Positions 1 to 6,226 of a stretch of 6,570 nt of DNA are shown here, in pieces. The notes below the pieces were generated by a model. It saw nothing but the letters and a program-made list of their open reading frames with translations, was not told where the DNA came from and did no database searches. A program made the translations under genes and the position numbers. Location: the NCBI GenBank assembly GCA_021323355.1, contig JAJONK010000146.1, forward strand, positions 1 to 6,570, in the 5' to 3' direction. Positions within the stretch are counted from its first letter, which is position 1. Each line of letters starts with the position of its first letter. Origin of the DNA: Deltaproteobacteria bacterium. GTDB taxonomy: Bacteria > Desulfobacterota > Binatia > UBA9968.

Positions 1-1077
1 GAATGCCAGCAGATCATTCACCGGCAACCAGACTTGAGCATATTGCCCGTGCTCACCTGCTGGCCGGGAGACGCCGGACCGTTTATAACCTTGCCGATGG
101 TTTTTTCAAAAGACCCGGGCAAAGGAACTCGAAACGTGGGTCTTTACCGGATGCAAGTTTTTGATGCACGCACAACCGGCATGCACTGGCACTTGCATAA
201 GGTAGGGGCGCGCCATTATCAGCACCAGAAAGAGCAAAGCCGGCGTATGGAGTTGGCTGTCTGCCTCGGCGGGGACCCCGCCATGATCTATGCCGCAACA
301 GCGCCGCTGCCGGATCAAATCGATGAGGTACTCTTTACCGGTTTCTTGCGCAGGAAAGGCGTGCGACTGGTCAAAGGCGTAACCGTCGAGGTGGAAGTAC
401 CGGCAAACTCGGATATCGTGATTGAGGGCTACGTCGATCCGGCGGAGCCACTGCGCCGCGAAGGGCCGTTTGGAGATCATACCGGTTTTTATTCGCTGGC
501 GGACGACTACCCCGTATTTCACGTCACCTGCATCACTCAGAAAGAACATCCGATCTACCCAACGACAATCGTCGGTCGCCCGCCGATGGAAGATGCATAC
601 ATGGGTAAAGCGACCGAAAGAATCTTTCTGCCGCTTTTGCGTCTTACTTTTCCCGAGATTGTCGACATGAATTTGCCCGTGCATGGAGTGTTCCATAACC
701 TGGCGATCATCTCGATCAAGAAAGAATACCCCGCGCATGCGCGCAAGATCATGCACGCTCTCTGGGGCATGGGTCAGATGATGTTTACCAAGATTTTGGT
801 GGTCGTTGATCACGACGTCAACGTGCACGATCTTTCGGAAGTAACCTGGGTAGCGGGAAACCATATCGATCCGCAACGCGACACGGTTATCGTCGAAGGT
901 CCGGTGGATGTCTTGGATCATGCGGCCCCGGTTCTCGGCTACGGGTCAAAGATCGGCATTGATGCAACACGCAAATGGCGCAGTGAAGGCTTTGACCGCG
1001 AATGGCCCGCGGTCATTGCCATGGACGAAAAGACCAAGAATTATATCGATTCGATTTGGCAAAAACTGGGCATTTGA
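1..1077 (+). CDS. ubiD: UbiD-family prenylated-FMN decarboxylase (5'-partial)
   Basis: This is a UbiD-family decarboxylase, which removes a carboxylate from an aromatic or unsaturated acid using prenylated FMN made by a UbiX partner. The frame is open from base 1 and already matches the family there (ECQQ, then LTCWPGDAGPFIT, like PCQQ and MTCWPEDAAPLIT of E. coli UbiD). The true start is therefore upstream, and about 140 N-terminal residues are missing; the TTG at 34 is not the start. Counting residues from codon 34, the cofactor/metal motif NVGLYR (N34, R39), a conserved His (H55) and the Glu of IEGYV (E131) are visible. EGPFGD (E143, D148) supplies the acidic residues of the Arg-Glu-Glu/Asp catalytic set. 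The C-terminal GYGSKIGIDATRKW is also typical, and the 3' end is complete. The MqnP-type prenyltransferase downstream suggests a menaquinone (futalosine-route, MqnL-like) role. That role is inference, since UbiD enzymes are diverse; family membership is very secure. Confidence 0.95.
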   Translation, partial: ECQQIIHRQPDLSILPVLTCWPGDAGPFITLPMVFSKDPGKGTRNVGLYRMQVFDARTTGMHWHLHKVGARHYQHQKEQSRRMELAVCLGGDPAMIYAATAPLPDQIDEVLFTGFLRRKGVRLVKGVTVEVEVPANSDIVIEGYVDPAEPLRREGPFGDHTGFYSLADDYPVFHVTCITQKEHPIYPTTIVGRPPMEDAYMGKATERIFLPLLRLTFPEIVDMNLPVHGVFHNLAIISIKKEYPAHARKIMHALWGMGQMMFTKILVVVDHDVNVHDLSEVTWVAGNHIDPQRDTVIVEGPVDVLDHAAPVLGYGSKIGIDATRKWRSEGFDREWPAVIAMDEKTKNYIDSIWQKLGI

Positions 1078-1167
1078 AATGCGCTTTCACAACGTCCAGC
1101 GCTCATTGGCGATAAATTCAACTCTCGTTTAGCTTAGTAGCGCGCTAACTTCCAGATTCGAACCGCC

Positions 1168-2058
1168 ATGCTCGTCAAAAAAATTCGCAGCTACGCAAGT
1201 CTCGTCCGCTTTTCTCATACGGTTTTTGCGCTGCCGTTCGCGTTTGCTTCACTGGTTCTTGCATGGCCAAGCCATCCGATAACTCTGACCACGGTCCTCT
1301 GGATATTGGTTGCCATGGTCGGCGCGCGTACCGCTGCCATGGGTTTTAATCGTCTGGCTGACCGTAAATTCGACGCATTGAACCCGCGCACAAAGAGTTG
1401 GGAATTGCCGAAGGGAACGGTAAAGACTTGGGAAGCGGGACTTCTGACGATCGGCGCGTCGATCATCTTCGTCTTCGGCGCCTACCGACTCAATTGGACT
1501 TGTTTCGTGTTGTCTCCTGTAGCTTTGGCGATCATTTTCTTCTATTCGCTCACTAAACGTTTCACCTGGACATCACACCTGTTCCTCGGAGTCGCTCTTT
1601 CGCTTGCGCCAATCGGCGCTTGGCTGGCGGTGGCTGGTTCCGCAACTGATTTGCGGGAATTGGTGATTCCACTTTGTCTCGGTTTGGCGGTGGTATTTTG
1701 GCTGGCGGGCTTCGACATCATCTATTCACTGCAGGATCGCGAATTCGATCGCTCGCACGGATTACACTCGATTCCGGTTCGGTTCGGCGTCACTTGGGCA
1801 TTGCGTCTCTCAAGCTTGTTTCATGTCTGCACCATAGTTTTCCTCATCCTGGTAGGTGTTGCCGCTAAGCTGGGGATTATTTACTGGATCGGCTGCCTGG
1901 CAGTTTCTCTCATCTTGATGTGGGAGCATCGTATTGTCCGGCCTAACGATCTTTCGCGCATCAATCGCGCTTTCTTCGATTTTAATGCTTACGTCAGCAT
2001 CGGTTATTTCTTGATCACACTGGCCGATGTTTTGATCTCCGGCACCAGCGTCGGATGA
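1168..2058 (+). CDS. mqnP: UbiA-superfamily prenyltransferase, MqnP-like (menaquinone, futalosine route)
   Basis: This is an integral-membrane UbiA-superfamily prenyltransferase that should transfer a polyprenyl chain from its diphosphate to an aromatic acid. Both Asp-rich motifs are present: N61-x3-D65-x3-D69 and D183-IIYSLQ-D190-REF-D194. They would bind the Mg2+-diphosphate. The N-terminal RFSHTVFALPFAFA (14-27) and GARTAAMGFNRLADRKFDA (52-70) are hallmarks of the MqnP branch rather than of E. coli UbiA. About eight or nine hydrophobic helices fill the 296 residues, a normal length. ATG 1168 is the first possible start, because two in-frame TAG codons lie at 1135-1140. No clear Shine-Dalgarno sequence precedes it. 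It follows the UbiD gene by 90 bp and its TGA overlaps the next ATG. Prenylation followed by UbiD decarboxylation makes biochemical sense. A 4-hydroxybenzoate substrate (ubiquinone) cannot be excluded from sequence alone. Confidence 0.9.
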   Translation: MLVKKIRSYASLVRFSHTVFALPFAFASLVLAWPSHPITLTTVLWILVAMVGARTAAMGFNRLADRKFDALNPRTKSWELPKGTVKTWEAGLLTIGASIIFVFGAYRLNWTCFVLSPVALAIIFFYSLTKRFTWTSHLFLGVALSLAPIGAWLAVAGSATDLRELVIPLCLGLAVVFWLAGFDIIYSLQDREFDRSHGLHSIPVRFGVTWALRLSSLFHVCTIVFLILVGVAAKLGIIYWIGCLAVSLILMWEHRIVRPNDLSRINRAFFDFNAYVSIGYFLITLADVLISGTSVG

Positions 2059-2849
2059 TCAGCCTCTCCCTCATCTCGACTCTAACCGCATTGGGAGTCC
2101 TCGGCGGGTTTTTTGCGGGTTTGTTGGGCTTCGGTGGCGGCGTCATGATGTTCCCTCTTTTGTACTATATTCCGCCGCTGCTCGGCCTCTCCCGACTAGA
2201 CGCAAAGACTGTCGCCGCTGTGGTTATTAGCCAGGTATTTTTCTCCACCATCATCGGCGGTATGGCTCATTTGCGCCACCGGCGCGTGCACCGGCGGATT
2301 GTTTTAGGAGCGGGTCCAGCTTCCGCGATCGGCTCGTTTGCCGGAGCAGTTATTTCGGCAAAGGTTTCCGAAGATCTGCTGCTGGCACTGTTCGGAATCA
2401 TAACCGTTCTTGTCTTGGGCATGATGTTCTTACCTGCACCCGACCAGGCTCAAGAGGATCTTTCGCGAGAGCAGGTAACGGTAGCCTTGCTACCATTGAC
2501 TGTCTGTTCACTCGCTGCGGGGGTTCTTATCGGCCTTATAGGTGCCGGTAATTTCGTTTTTGTACCCTTACTGATCTACGTCTTGAAAGTGCCCACACGA
2601 ATAGCCATCGGCAGCAGCCTGTTCATCGCGATGATGAATACCTCCAGCGGCTTTTTAGGGAAGCTTCTGACTGGCCAGATTCCCTTACTGCTCGCCTCCA
2701 CCGTGATCATCGGAGCAGCTATCGGCGCGTTACTCGGTGAAAAGCTCCATGGCAACATTTCCGCCAAAACTCTTCGGCAGATTTACGGCATAATGGTTGC
2801 GATTATCGCTGCCCGGGTGTGGATGACCCTACTTGGATTCGCTACTTAG
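2055..2849 (+). CDS. TSUP / TauE-SafE family membrane transporter
   Basis: This 264-aa polytopic membrane protein belongs to the TSUP (TauE/SafE, formerly DUF81) family, whose studied members move sulfite, sulfoacetate, taurine-derived or other organic anions. The family's internal duplication is visible. The first half carries GLLGFGGG (22-29) followed by P34. The second half repeats it as GLIGAGN (160-166) followed by P171, with Asn where a Gly is usual. A basic cytoplasmic-type loop (HLRHRRVHRR, 72-81) follows the second or third helix. A hydrophilic linker (about 127-141) separates the halves. About eight helices are expected and the length is typical. Its ATG overlaps the prenyltransferase stop (ATGA), and no good ribosome site is present, so translation is probably coupled. 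The substrate is not predictable. A link to quinone synthesis rests only on this overlap. Confidence 0.88.
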   Translation: MISLSLISTLTALGVLGGFFAGLLGFGGGVMMFPLLYYIPPLLGLSRLDAKTVAAVVISQVFFSTIIGGMAHLRHRRVHRRIVLGAGPASAIGSFAGAVISAKVSEDLLLALFGIITVLVLGMMFLPAPDQAQEDLSREQVTVALLPLTVCSLAAGVLIGLIGAGNFVFVPLLIYVLKVPTRIAIGSSLFIAMMNTSSGFLGKLLTGQIPLLLASTVIIGAAIGALLGEKLHGNISAKTLRQIYGIMVAIIAARVWMTLLGFAT

Positions 2850-3037
2850 GGGAAAACCCTGATCACTCTTCGGAATCTTAGTTGACCTAGAGATCTAACG
2901 CACGAGTAGCCGGTCACTCATTGGCGGCATCACGTCGCCCAGCTTATCGGCTCATGATCAAATCTCTGCGCTAACTGCTGCCCACAATCTTAGCTCAGAC
3001 CGCGTTCCCTGCGATCTTACAGCTGGTGACGTGCATA

Positions 3038-3066
3038 TTGTTTTTTTTGATGCGCAGGATTATCTT
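3038..3066 (+). promoter_or_regulatory. candidate sigma70-type promoter of the + lipoprotein gene
   Basis: TTGTTT (3038-3043) and TATCTT (3061-3066) are spaced by 17 bp, and the spacer begins with a run of T. Transcription would start near 3073, giving a very short leader holding the ribosome site. Each hexamer has four matches to consensus, so this is only plausible. Confidence 0.35.
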
Positions 3067-3074
3067 TGTTGATC

Positions 3075-3080
3075 AGGAGG
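3075..3080 (+). promoter_or_regulatory. strong ribosome binding site fixing the start at 3085
   Basis: A perfect AGGAGG lies four bases before ATG 3085. It fixes the start of the lipoprotein gene and contrasts with the poor ribosome sites of the three genes to the left. Confidence 0.8.
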
Positions 3081-3084
3081 AATT

Positions 3085-3717
3085 ATGAAAACCAGCTTCT
3101 CAGTCGCGCTTTTTCTGCTCCTTTCGGGTTGCGCCGGTTTTCAAGCCGCTCGAGAGGTCAACTCAGGAAGACAAGCTTATCTTAGAGGCAATAACGAAGC
3201 CGCCTATGCACATTTCCAAAAGGCTGCGGAAGTGGACCCAAATTATGTTTACGGCACTGCGCTACGCCAGGGAGTCTGGAGTTACGTTGGCCGGGTGAAT
3301 TACGATTTGGGGCGGCTCCCTCAAGCGCGCGAGGCACTTGAGCGAGCGCTTGCCGCTAATCGTGAAGAAGATCTTTCCAGACTTTATTTCGGCCTTGCGC
3401 TAGCTCGAGAGGGCGACCGCCAGAGAGGCCTTAAGGAGATCGAAGGTGGCCTGCGTGGAGTGCATCAATGGTTGGAGTATGTGGATCAGAACCACGGCGC
3501 CTCGTTTGGCCGGTTCTGGGATCCGGCGCGCGAAATCCGCTCGGCCATTCAGACGGACTTAGCGATGATTTCCGGGAGAGATATCGACTGGCCTAAGCTT
3601 ATCACCGCCGGTGAATGGATCGGAAAGCAAATGGAACTCGAGAACGATCGTGCCAGACGCGACGAGACGATGGATCGCAATCGCGACAACGACAGCGGTG
3701 GCGGTGAAGAGCCCTGA
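3085..3717 (+). CDS. TPR-repeat outer-membrane-type lipoprotein
   Basis: This is a 210-aa lipoprotein with a short signal peptide (1-15) and a clear lipobox LSGC, with lipidated Cys16. Ala at +2 would send it to the outer membrane by the E. coli Lol rule. Two to three TPR-like helical hairpins follow. One is around 25-58 (GRQAYLRGN, AYAHFQKAAEVDP), one around 61-94 (VGRVNYDLGRLPQAREALERALAAN) and a weaker one around 97-128 (LYFGLALAREGDRQRGLKEIEGGL). A non-TPR module then contains FWDPAREIRSAI (144-155). The tail (184-210) is highly charged and Gly-rich. TPR proteins mediate protein contacts, so an adaptor or assembly role at the outer membrane is plausible, but no specific function is recognised. 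The start is set by AGGAGG at 3075. The gene converges with a paralogous lipoprotein gene 3 bp beyond its stop. Confidence 0.88.
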   Translation: MKTSFSVALFLLLSGCAGFQAAREVNSGRQAYLRGNNEAAYAHFQKAAEVDPNYVYGTALRQGVWSYVGRVNYDLGRLPQAREALERALAANREEDLSRLYFGLALAREGDRQRGLKEIEGGLRGVHQWLEYVDQNHGASFGRFWDPAREIRSAIQTDLAMISGRDIDWPKLITAGEWIGKQMELENDRARRDETMDRNRDNDSGGGEEP

Positions 3718-3720
3718 AAA

Positions 3721-4350
3721 TTAATTGTAAATCTGCCGATTGTTTTGGAGCAGGGCGTTCTTCTGAAAGTTCTCTTCATCGTCCACGAGTGCTAGAAGCC
3801 GGTCATTGGTCTGGAGGATATTGTCTCTTTCCTCCGGACCTTTAGCCAAGAGAAAGGCAGAGCGCCGCAGAGCGCCGCGGATCACGCCCCTGCTGTCCCA
3901 ATTTTTGTGATTGTGGTACCCCTCTACCATCACCTTATGTGCCAAGGTGATGCCGCCCTTAAGCGAATCCATCCCCTGGCCGGTTTGCCCCAAGCGCATT
4001 TGGGTTAGTCCCAGCGCAATCCAGGCGACCTCATCATCTTTGTTGAGCGCCACCGCGCGTTGCAAAATAGCGAAGGCGTCCTGGTAGCGTCCTTTCCTGT
4101 AATAAGCCCGGCCCAAATAGGTCAAGCTGTCCTTGTACAAAGGATCACGGCTGACGACGTACTCCAAAGCCTCAACCGCCCGGTCCATATCGCCGCCTTT
4201 GCCGCGAAAGAATTGATCCCGCCCCTCTTCATATCGGCCGCCGATTCCAAATCTGGGAATCGCGTGATTGCAGCCGATCAGCGCCACCAAAAGAATCAGC
4301 GTCAAAAACGAAAATAGAACATTTCTCCGGTCTGTGACTAAACTCTTCAT
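3721..4350 (-). CDS. TPR-repeat lipoprotein, diverged paralogue of the convergent gene
   Basis: This 209-aa lipoprotein has a basic N-terminus, a hydrophobic stretch (11-26) and a lipobox LIGC with Cys27, followed by Asn at +2. TPR-like units lie around 40-73 (EGRDQFFRGKGG, ALEYVVSRDP) and 74-107 (YLGRAYYRKGRYQDAFAILQRAVAL). A third covers about 108-134 (WIALGLTQMRLGQTGQGMDSL). The C-terminal module with NWDSRGVIRGAL (150-161) aligns with FWDPAREIRSAI of the neighbouring lipoprotein, so the two look like paralogues. I chose ATG 4348-4350 over the upstream in-frame ATG at 4461. It has an AAGGAA ribosome site (4361-4366), it places the lipobox normally, and the 4461 start lies upstream of the likely promoter (4413-4440). 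The gene reads in the same direction as the porin but is separated from it by a strong terminator. Exact function is unknown; an envelope scaffold role is inferred. Confidence 0.87.
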   Translation of the reverse strand: MKSLVTDRRNVLFSFLTLILLVALIGCNHAIPRFGIGGRYEEGRDQFFRGKGGDMDRAVEALEYVVSRDPLYKDSLTYLGRAYYRKGRYQDAFAILQRAVALNKDDEVAWIALGLTQMRLGQTGQGMDSLKGGITLAHKVMVEGYHNHKNWDSRGVIRGALRRSAFLLAKGPEERDNILQTNDRLLALVDDEENFQKNALLQNNRQIYN

Positions 4351-4412
4351 AGATACTTTGTTCCTTTTGGGCTTGCTCGCGCTTGTTATAGGCGCGGGTT
4401 TGTTTTTTGGAA

Positions 4413-4440
4413 ATAATACGGCGCCAATGGGAATTTGCAA
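4413..4440 (-). promoter_or_regulatory. sigma70-type promoter of the - strand TPR lipoprotein gene
   Basis: Reading the - strand, TTGCAA (4440-4435) is followed after 16 bp by TATTAT (4418-4413), one mismatch from the ideal -10. Transcription would start near 4405, leaving a leader of about 55 nt before ATG 4350. Its position between the porin terminator and the lipoprotein start supports independent transcription. Confidence 0.6.
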
Positions 4441-4478
4441 GAAGTAGCTATGTGAAAACATCGAAGGACAATCAGTCT

Positions 4479-4511
4479 AAAAAAAAGGGGAGTCATTTCT
4501 GACTCCCCTTT
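4479..4511 (-). terminator. intrinsic (Rho-independent) terminator of the porin gene
   Basis: GGGGAGTCA (4487-4495) and TGACTCCCC (4500-4508) form a perfect 9-bp stem, extended by three A-T pairs to 12 bp. On the - strand the loop reads GAAA. The stem is followed by eight U (4486-4479, the first three of which can also pair in the stem extension). It lies 22 bp beyond the porin stop codon. On the + strand the T run is only TTT, so it should act mainly on leftward transcripts. Confidence 0.93.
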
Positions 4512-4532
4512 GGTTGCGAGCGTTAAACGCGT

Positions 4533-6044
4533 TTAGAACGTATAGCGCCAGTTCAGATGCAAGTCCATCCAGTCACCGCCTTTACCGTTTCTGCAACCGG
4601 TAGCAGGGGTGGTATTGGGAGTATCGCATACTCCTAGGTTATGCGCGGCCTGGTTGTTCCCATTGCGCAAGTTCGACGCATCGTACCAGAGCCAGCTCAA
4701 GCCGATGCTCATGCGCGGCGCGAGAAAATACCAGAGATCCGCTTCTCGCAAGAGAATTCGATTGCGGTGGAATTGAGGCAGGTGACCACCCAAACCGGCG
4801 CAGGAGATGCCGGTGTTGCCATTACAACCGACTTCCATGTCGACCCGCTCAAAGTGAGTGCCCAGAAGAATCGATCCCGCCGTGTTCGCAGAGCCTGTCA
4901 GGAAACCCTTCGGGCTCCAGATAAACAGATCATGACCGATCAACCAGCTATCGCCTTTCTTCTGGCCTCTAGCGCCGCCACGATCTTCACTTCTCTGGCG
5001 ATGCGCCATGGCGCGCAAAGTATAGGGTCCAAGGTTCCAAACGATGCCAGGTGTTAGGCCGATATGAAGCCCATCGCCGATACTCCCTGCGCCGCTGTCA
5101 AACAATGTCTGCCGTCCACCGTCGCCATGATCCTGGATCCGATAACGATCGCAACCATTATCTTGCGCGCGATTATCGGCGTTACAGAACCATGCGCCCA
5201 TCTCAAGAGTTAAACCCTGGATCCAGAAACTCTTCGTTTGCGAAAACGGCTGAAGGCTCAGATAGGTATTGAAATCTTTGCGGTCGGTGAAGTTGCTCAA
5301 GCCGTCGTCAACCTCGCCAAAATGAGCCATGCCGAGTTGGAAGCGGCCGATCCGCCCCGGAATGCCGATCCCGGAAAGCGATCTGTCGTCCCAGTTGAGG
5401 ATGATGCCATTGCCCGCGCGTCCGGTGTTGAAACCGTTATTGCGGGTGTGCAGATCGTATTCGGCCTGCGAGCCCACTGCGCCGGAACCCTGGCGCGCGC
5501 TGCTCATGCTACCCGAAACTTCCATGCCCAGCTGCACTGTCGGCAAAAATGGATTGAGGTTTTCCATATGGATGTTCAGCGCGCCACGCTGCAAGATAGA
5601 ACCAAAGTCGGTTGCAGTCGCGTTTTTGCCAGTGCCAGTGCCAAAACCGTCGAGATCGACAGTGGCCTCGAGCTCCCACAAGCAGTTGTTGATGCAGAAA
5701 AAGAAACCTGGCCGGAAACGGCGGCCCATGATCTCGCCGTTGGTTCGCCCTACCTGGTCCCGCCCTTCTTCGAACAGCATGCGAAAGTGTGATTCTAACG
5801 TCGGGCGGAAAGACCATGACTTATCGGCGGCCTCGATGTTGAGACCGTTACCCGGACGGTAACTGAAATTAGGCATTGCTGCTGCCGCCTCGGTTGCCTC
5901 TTTCTTCAGCTCGATCTGCTGCTCTTTTAACTGCGACAGCTCTCGCTCAAGCGCTTGGATTTTTTGATCCACGTCTTGCGCAAGGGTCGGGGCAGCCAAA
6001 AGGAATGCAGATAGCATTCCCAATCCCAAAAACCTCTTCTTCAT
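4533..6044 (-). CDS. outer-membrane beta-barrel porin with N-terminal coiled coil
   Basis: This is a 503-aa exported protein with a signal peptide (MKKRF, hydrophobic to about A22, cleavage near LAQ). A heptad-like coiled coil (about 24-52, QKIQALERELSQLKEQQIEL) follows, then a long stretch of alternating polar/hydrophobic strands rich in Gly, Asn and aromatics. It ends LNWRYTF, the terminal Phe signature recognised by the BAM complex. This layout resembles phosphate-selective/OprP-type and related porins that trimerise through an N-terminal coiled coil, but I do not recognise the exact family or substrate. Eight Cys occur in four close pairs: 117/121, 287/298, 407/415 and 473/484. They sit in loop-like segments, which suggests disulfide-pinned loops. 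ATG 6044 is chosen over the in-frame ATG at 6080 because AGGAGG lies four bases upstream (6054-6049) and a clean signal peptide starts there. It has its own terminator and is probably monocistronic. A general diffusion or anion channel role is inferred. Confidence 0.85.
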   Translation of the reverse strand: MKKRFLGLGMLSAFLLAAPTLAQDVDQKIQALERELSQLKEQQIELKKEATEAAAAMPNFSYRPGNGLNIEAADKSWSFRPTLESHFRMLFEEGRDQVGRTNGEIMGRRFRPGFFFCINNCLWELEATVDLDGFGTGTGKNATATDFGSILQRGALNIHMENLNPFLPTVQLGMEVSGSMSSARQGSGAVGSQAEYDLHTRNNGFNTGRAGNGIILNWDDRSLSGIGIPGRIGRFQLGMAHFGEVDDGLSNFTDRKDFNTYLSLQPFSQTKSFWIQGLTLEMGAWFCNADNRAQDNGCDRYRIQDHGDGGRQTLFDSGAGSIGDGLHIGLTPGIVWNLGPYTLRAMAHRQRSEDRGGARGQKKGDSWLIGHDLFIWSPKGFLTGSANTAGSILLGTHFERVDMEVGCNGNTGISCAGLGGHLPQFHRNRILLREADLWYFLAPRMSIGLSWLWYDASNLRNGNNQAAHNLGVCDTPNTTPATGCRNGKGGDWMDLHLNWRYTF

Positions 6045-6048
6045 TTTG

Positions 6049-6054
6049 CCTCCT
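6049..6054 (-). promoter_or_regulatory. strong ribosome binding site fixing the porin start at 6044
   Basis: The - strand reads AGGAGG four bases before ATG 6044, the same arrangement as at the + lipoprotein gene. It places the first codon at the natural beginning of the signal peptide. Confidence 0.8.
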
Positions 6055-6080
6055 TTTTCCCTTATAGCTTTTTGCTGCAA

Positions 6081-6110
6081 ATTTTAGGGGACAAGAAGCA
6101 GTGCTACCAA
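6081..6110 (-). promoter_or_regulatory. candidate sigma70-type promoter of the porin gene
   Basis: On the - strand TTGGTA (6110-6105) is followed after 18 bp by TAAAAT (6086-6081), which has one mismatch to the ideal -10. Transcription would start near 6074 and give a leader of about 30 nt. No operator-like repeat overlaps it. Confidence 0.45.
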
Positions 6111-6226
6111 CGCTTCCTGCCATTAACCTCGGCAAGGTTGTACTTGAATTGGCCCCGTGCCTTCAATACGCGAGTAGTATGATTTTGGCGCTAAACACCT
6201 GCGATGACTTACCATTTCTACGACTT

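Larger units (their letters stand above)
2850..3084. other. 235-bp intergenic region
   Basis: No gene is supported here. A short AGGG/CCCT inverted repeat (2848-2860) sits over the transporter stop codon but has only a 4-bp stem and no T run, so it is not a convincing terminator. An eight-T run (3041-3048) is not preceded by a recognisable hairpin and lies inside the probable promoter of the next gene. Three short words, CTCATTGGCG, AGCTTA and GCGCTAACT (2917-2976), occur in the same order in the spacer at 1102-1150. Confidence 0.5.

Noticed and set aside
106..921. 271-aa open frame on the - strand opposite the UbiD gene
   Set aside because: It is fully antisense to a well-conserved enzyme, has no recognisable family features and no ribosome site. 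It is a shadow of the coding strand's codon bias.
1138..1147. Perfect 10-bp palindrome TAGCGCGCTA in the UbiD-prenyltransferase spacer
   Set aside because: It is short, partly formed by stop codons, and lacks a T run or a second copy, so neither a terminator nor an operator call is supported.
4351..4461. 37-residue N-terminal extension of the - strand lipoprotein from ATG 4461
   Set aside because: It would bury the lipobox signal peptide inside the protein, and it begins upstream of the likely promoter at 4413-4440.
4641..5862. Several + strand open frames (138, 73, 184 and 177 aa) opposite the porin gene
   Set aside because: They overlap one another and lie antisense to a clear porin. Their compositions are odd and none shows motifs or a start signal.
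6045..6080. 12-residue extension of the porin from ATG 6080
   Set aside because: It puts charged residues before a normal signal peptide and ignores the AGGAGG that serves ATG 6044.
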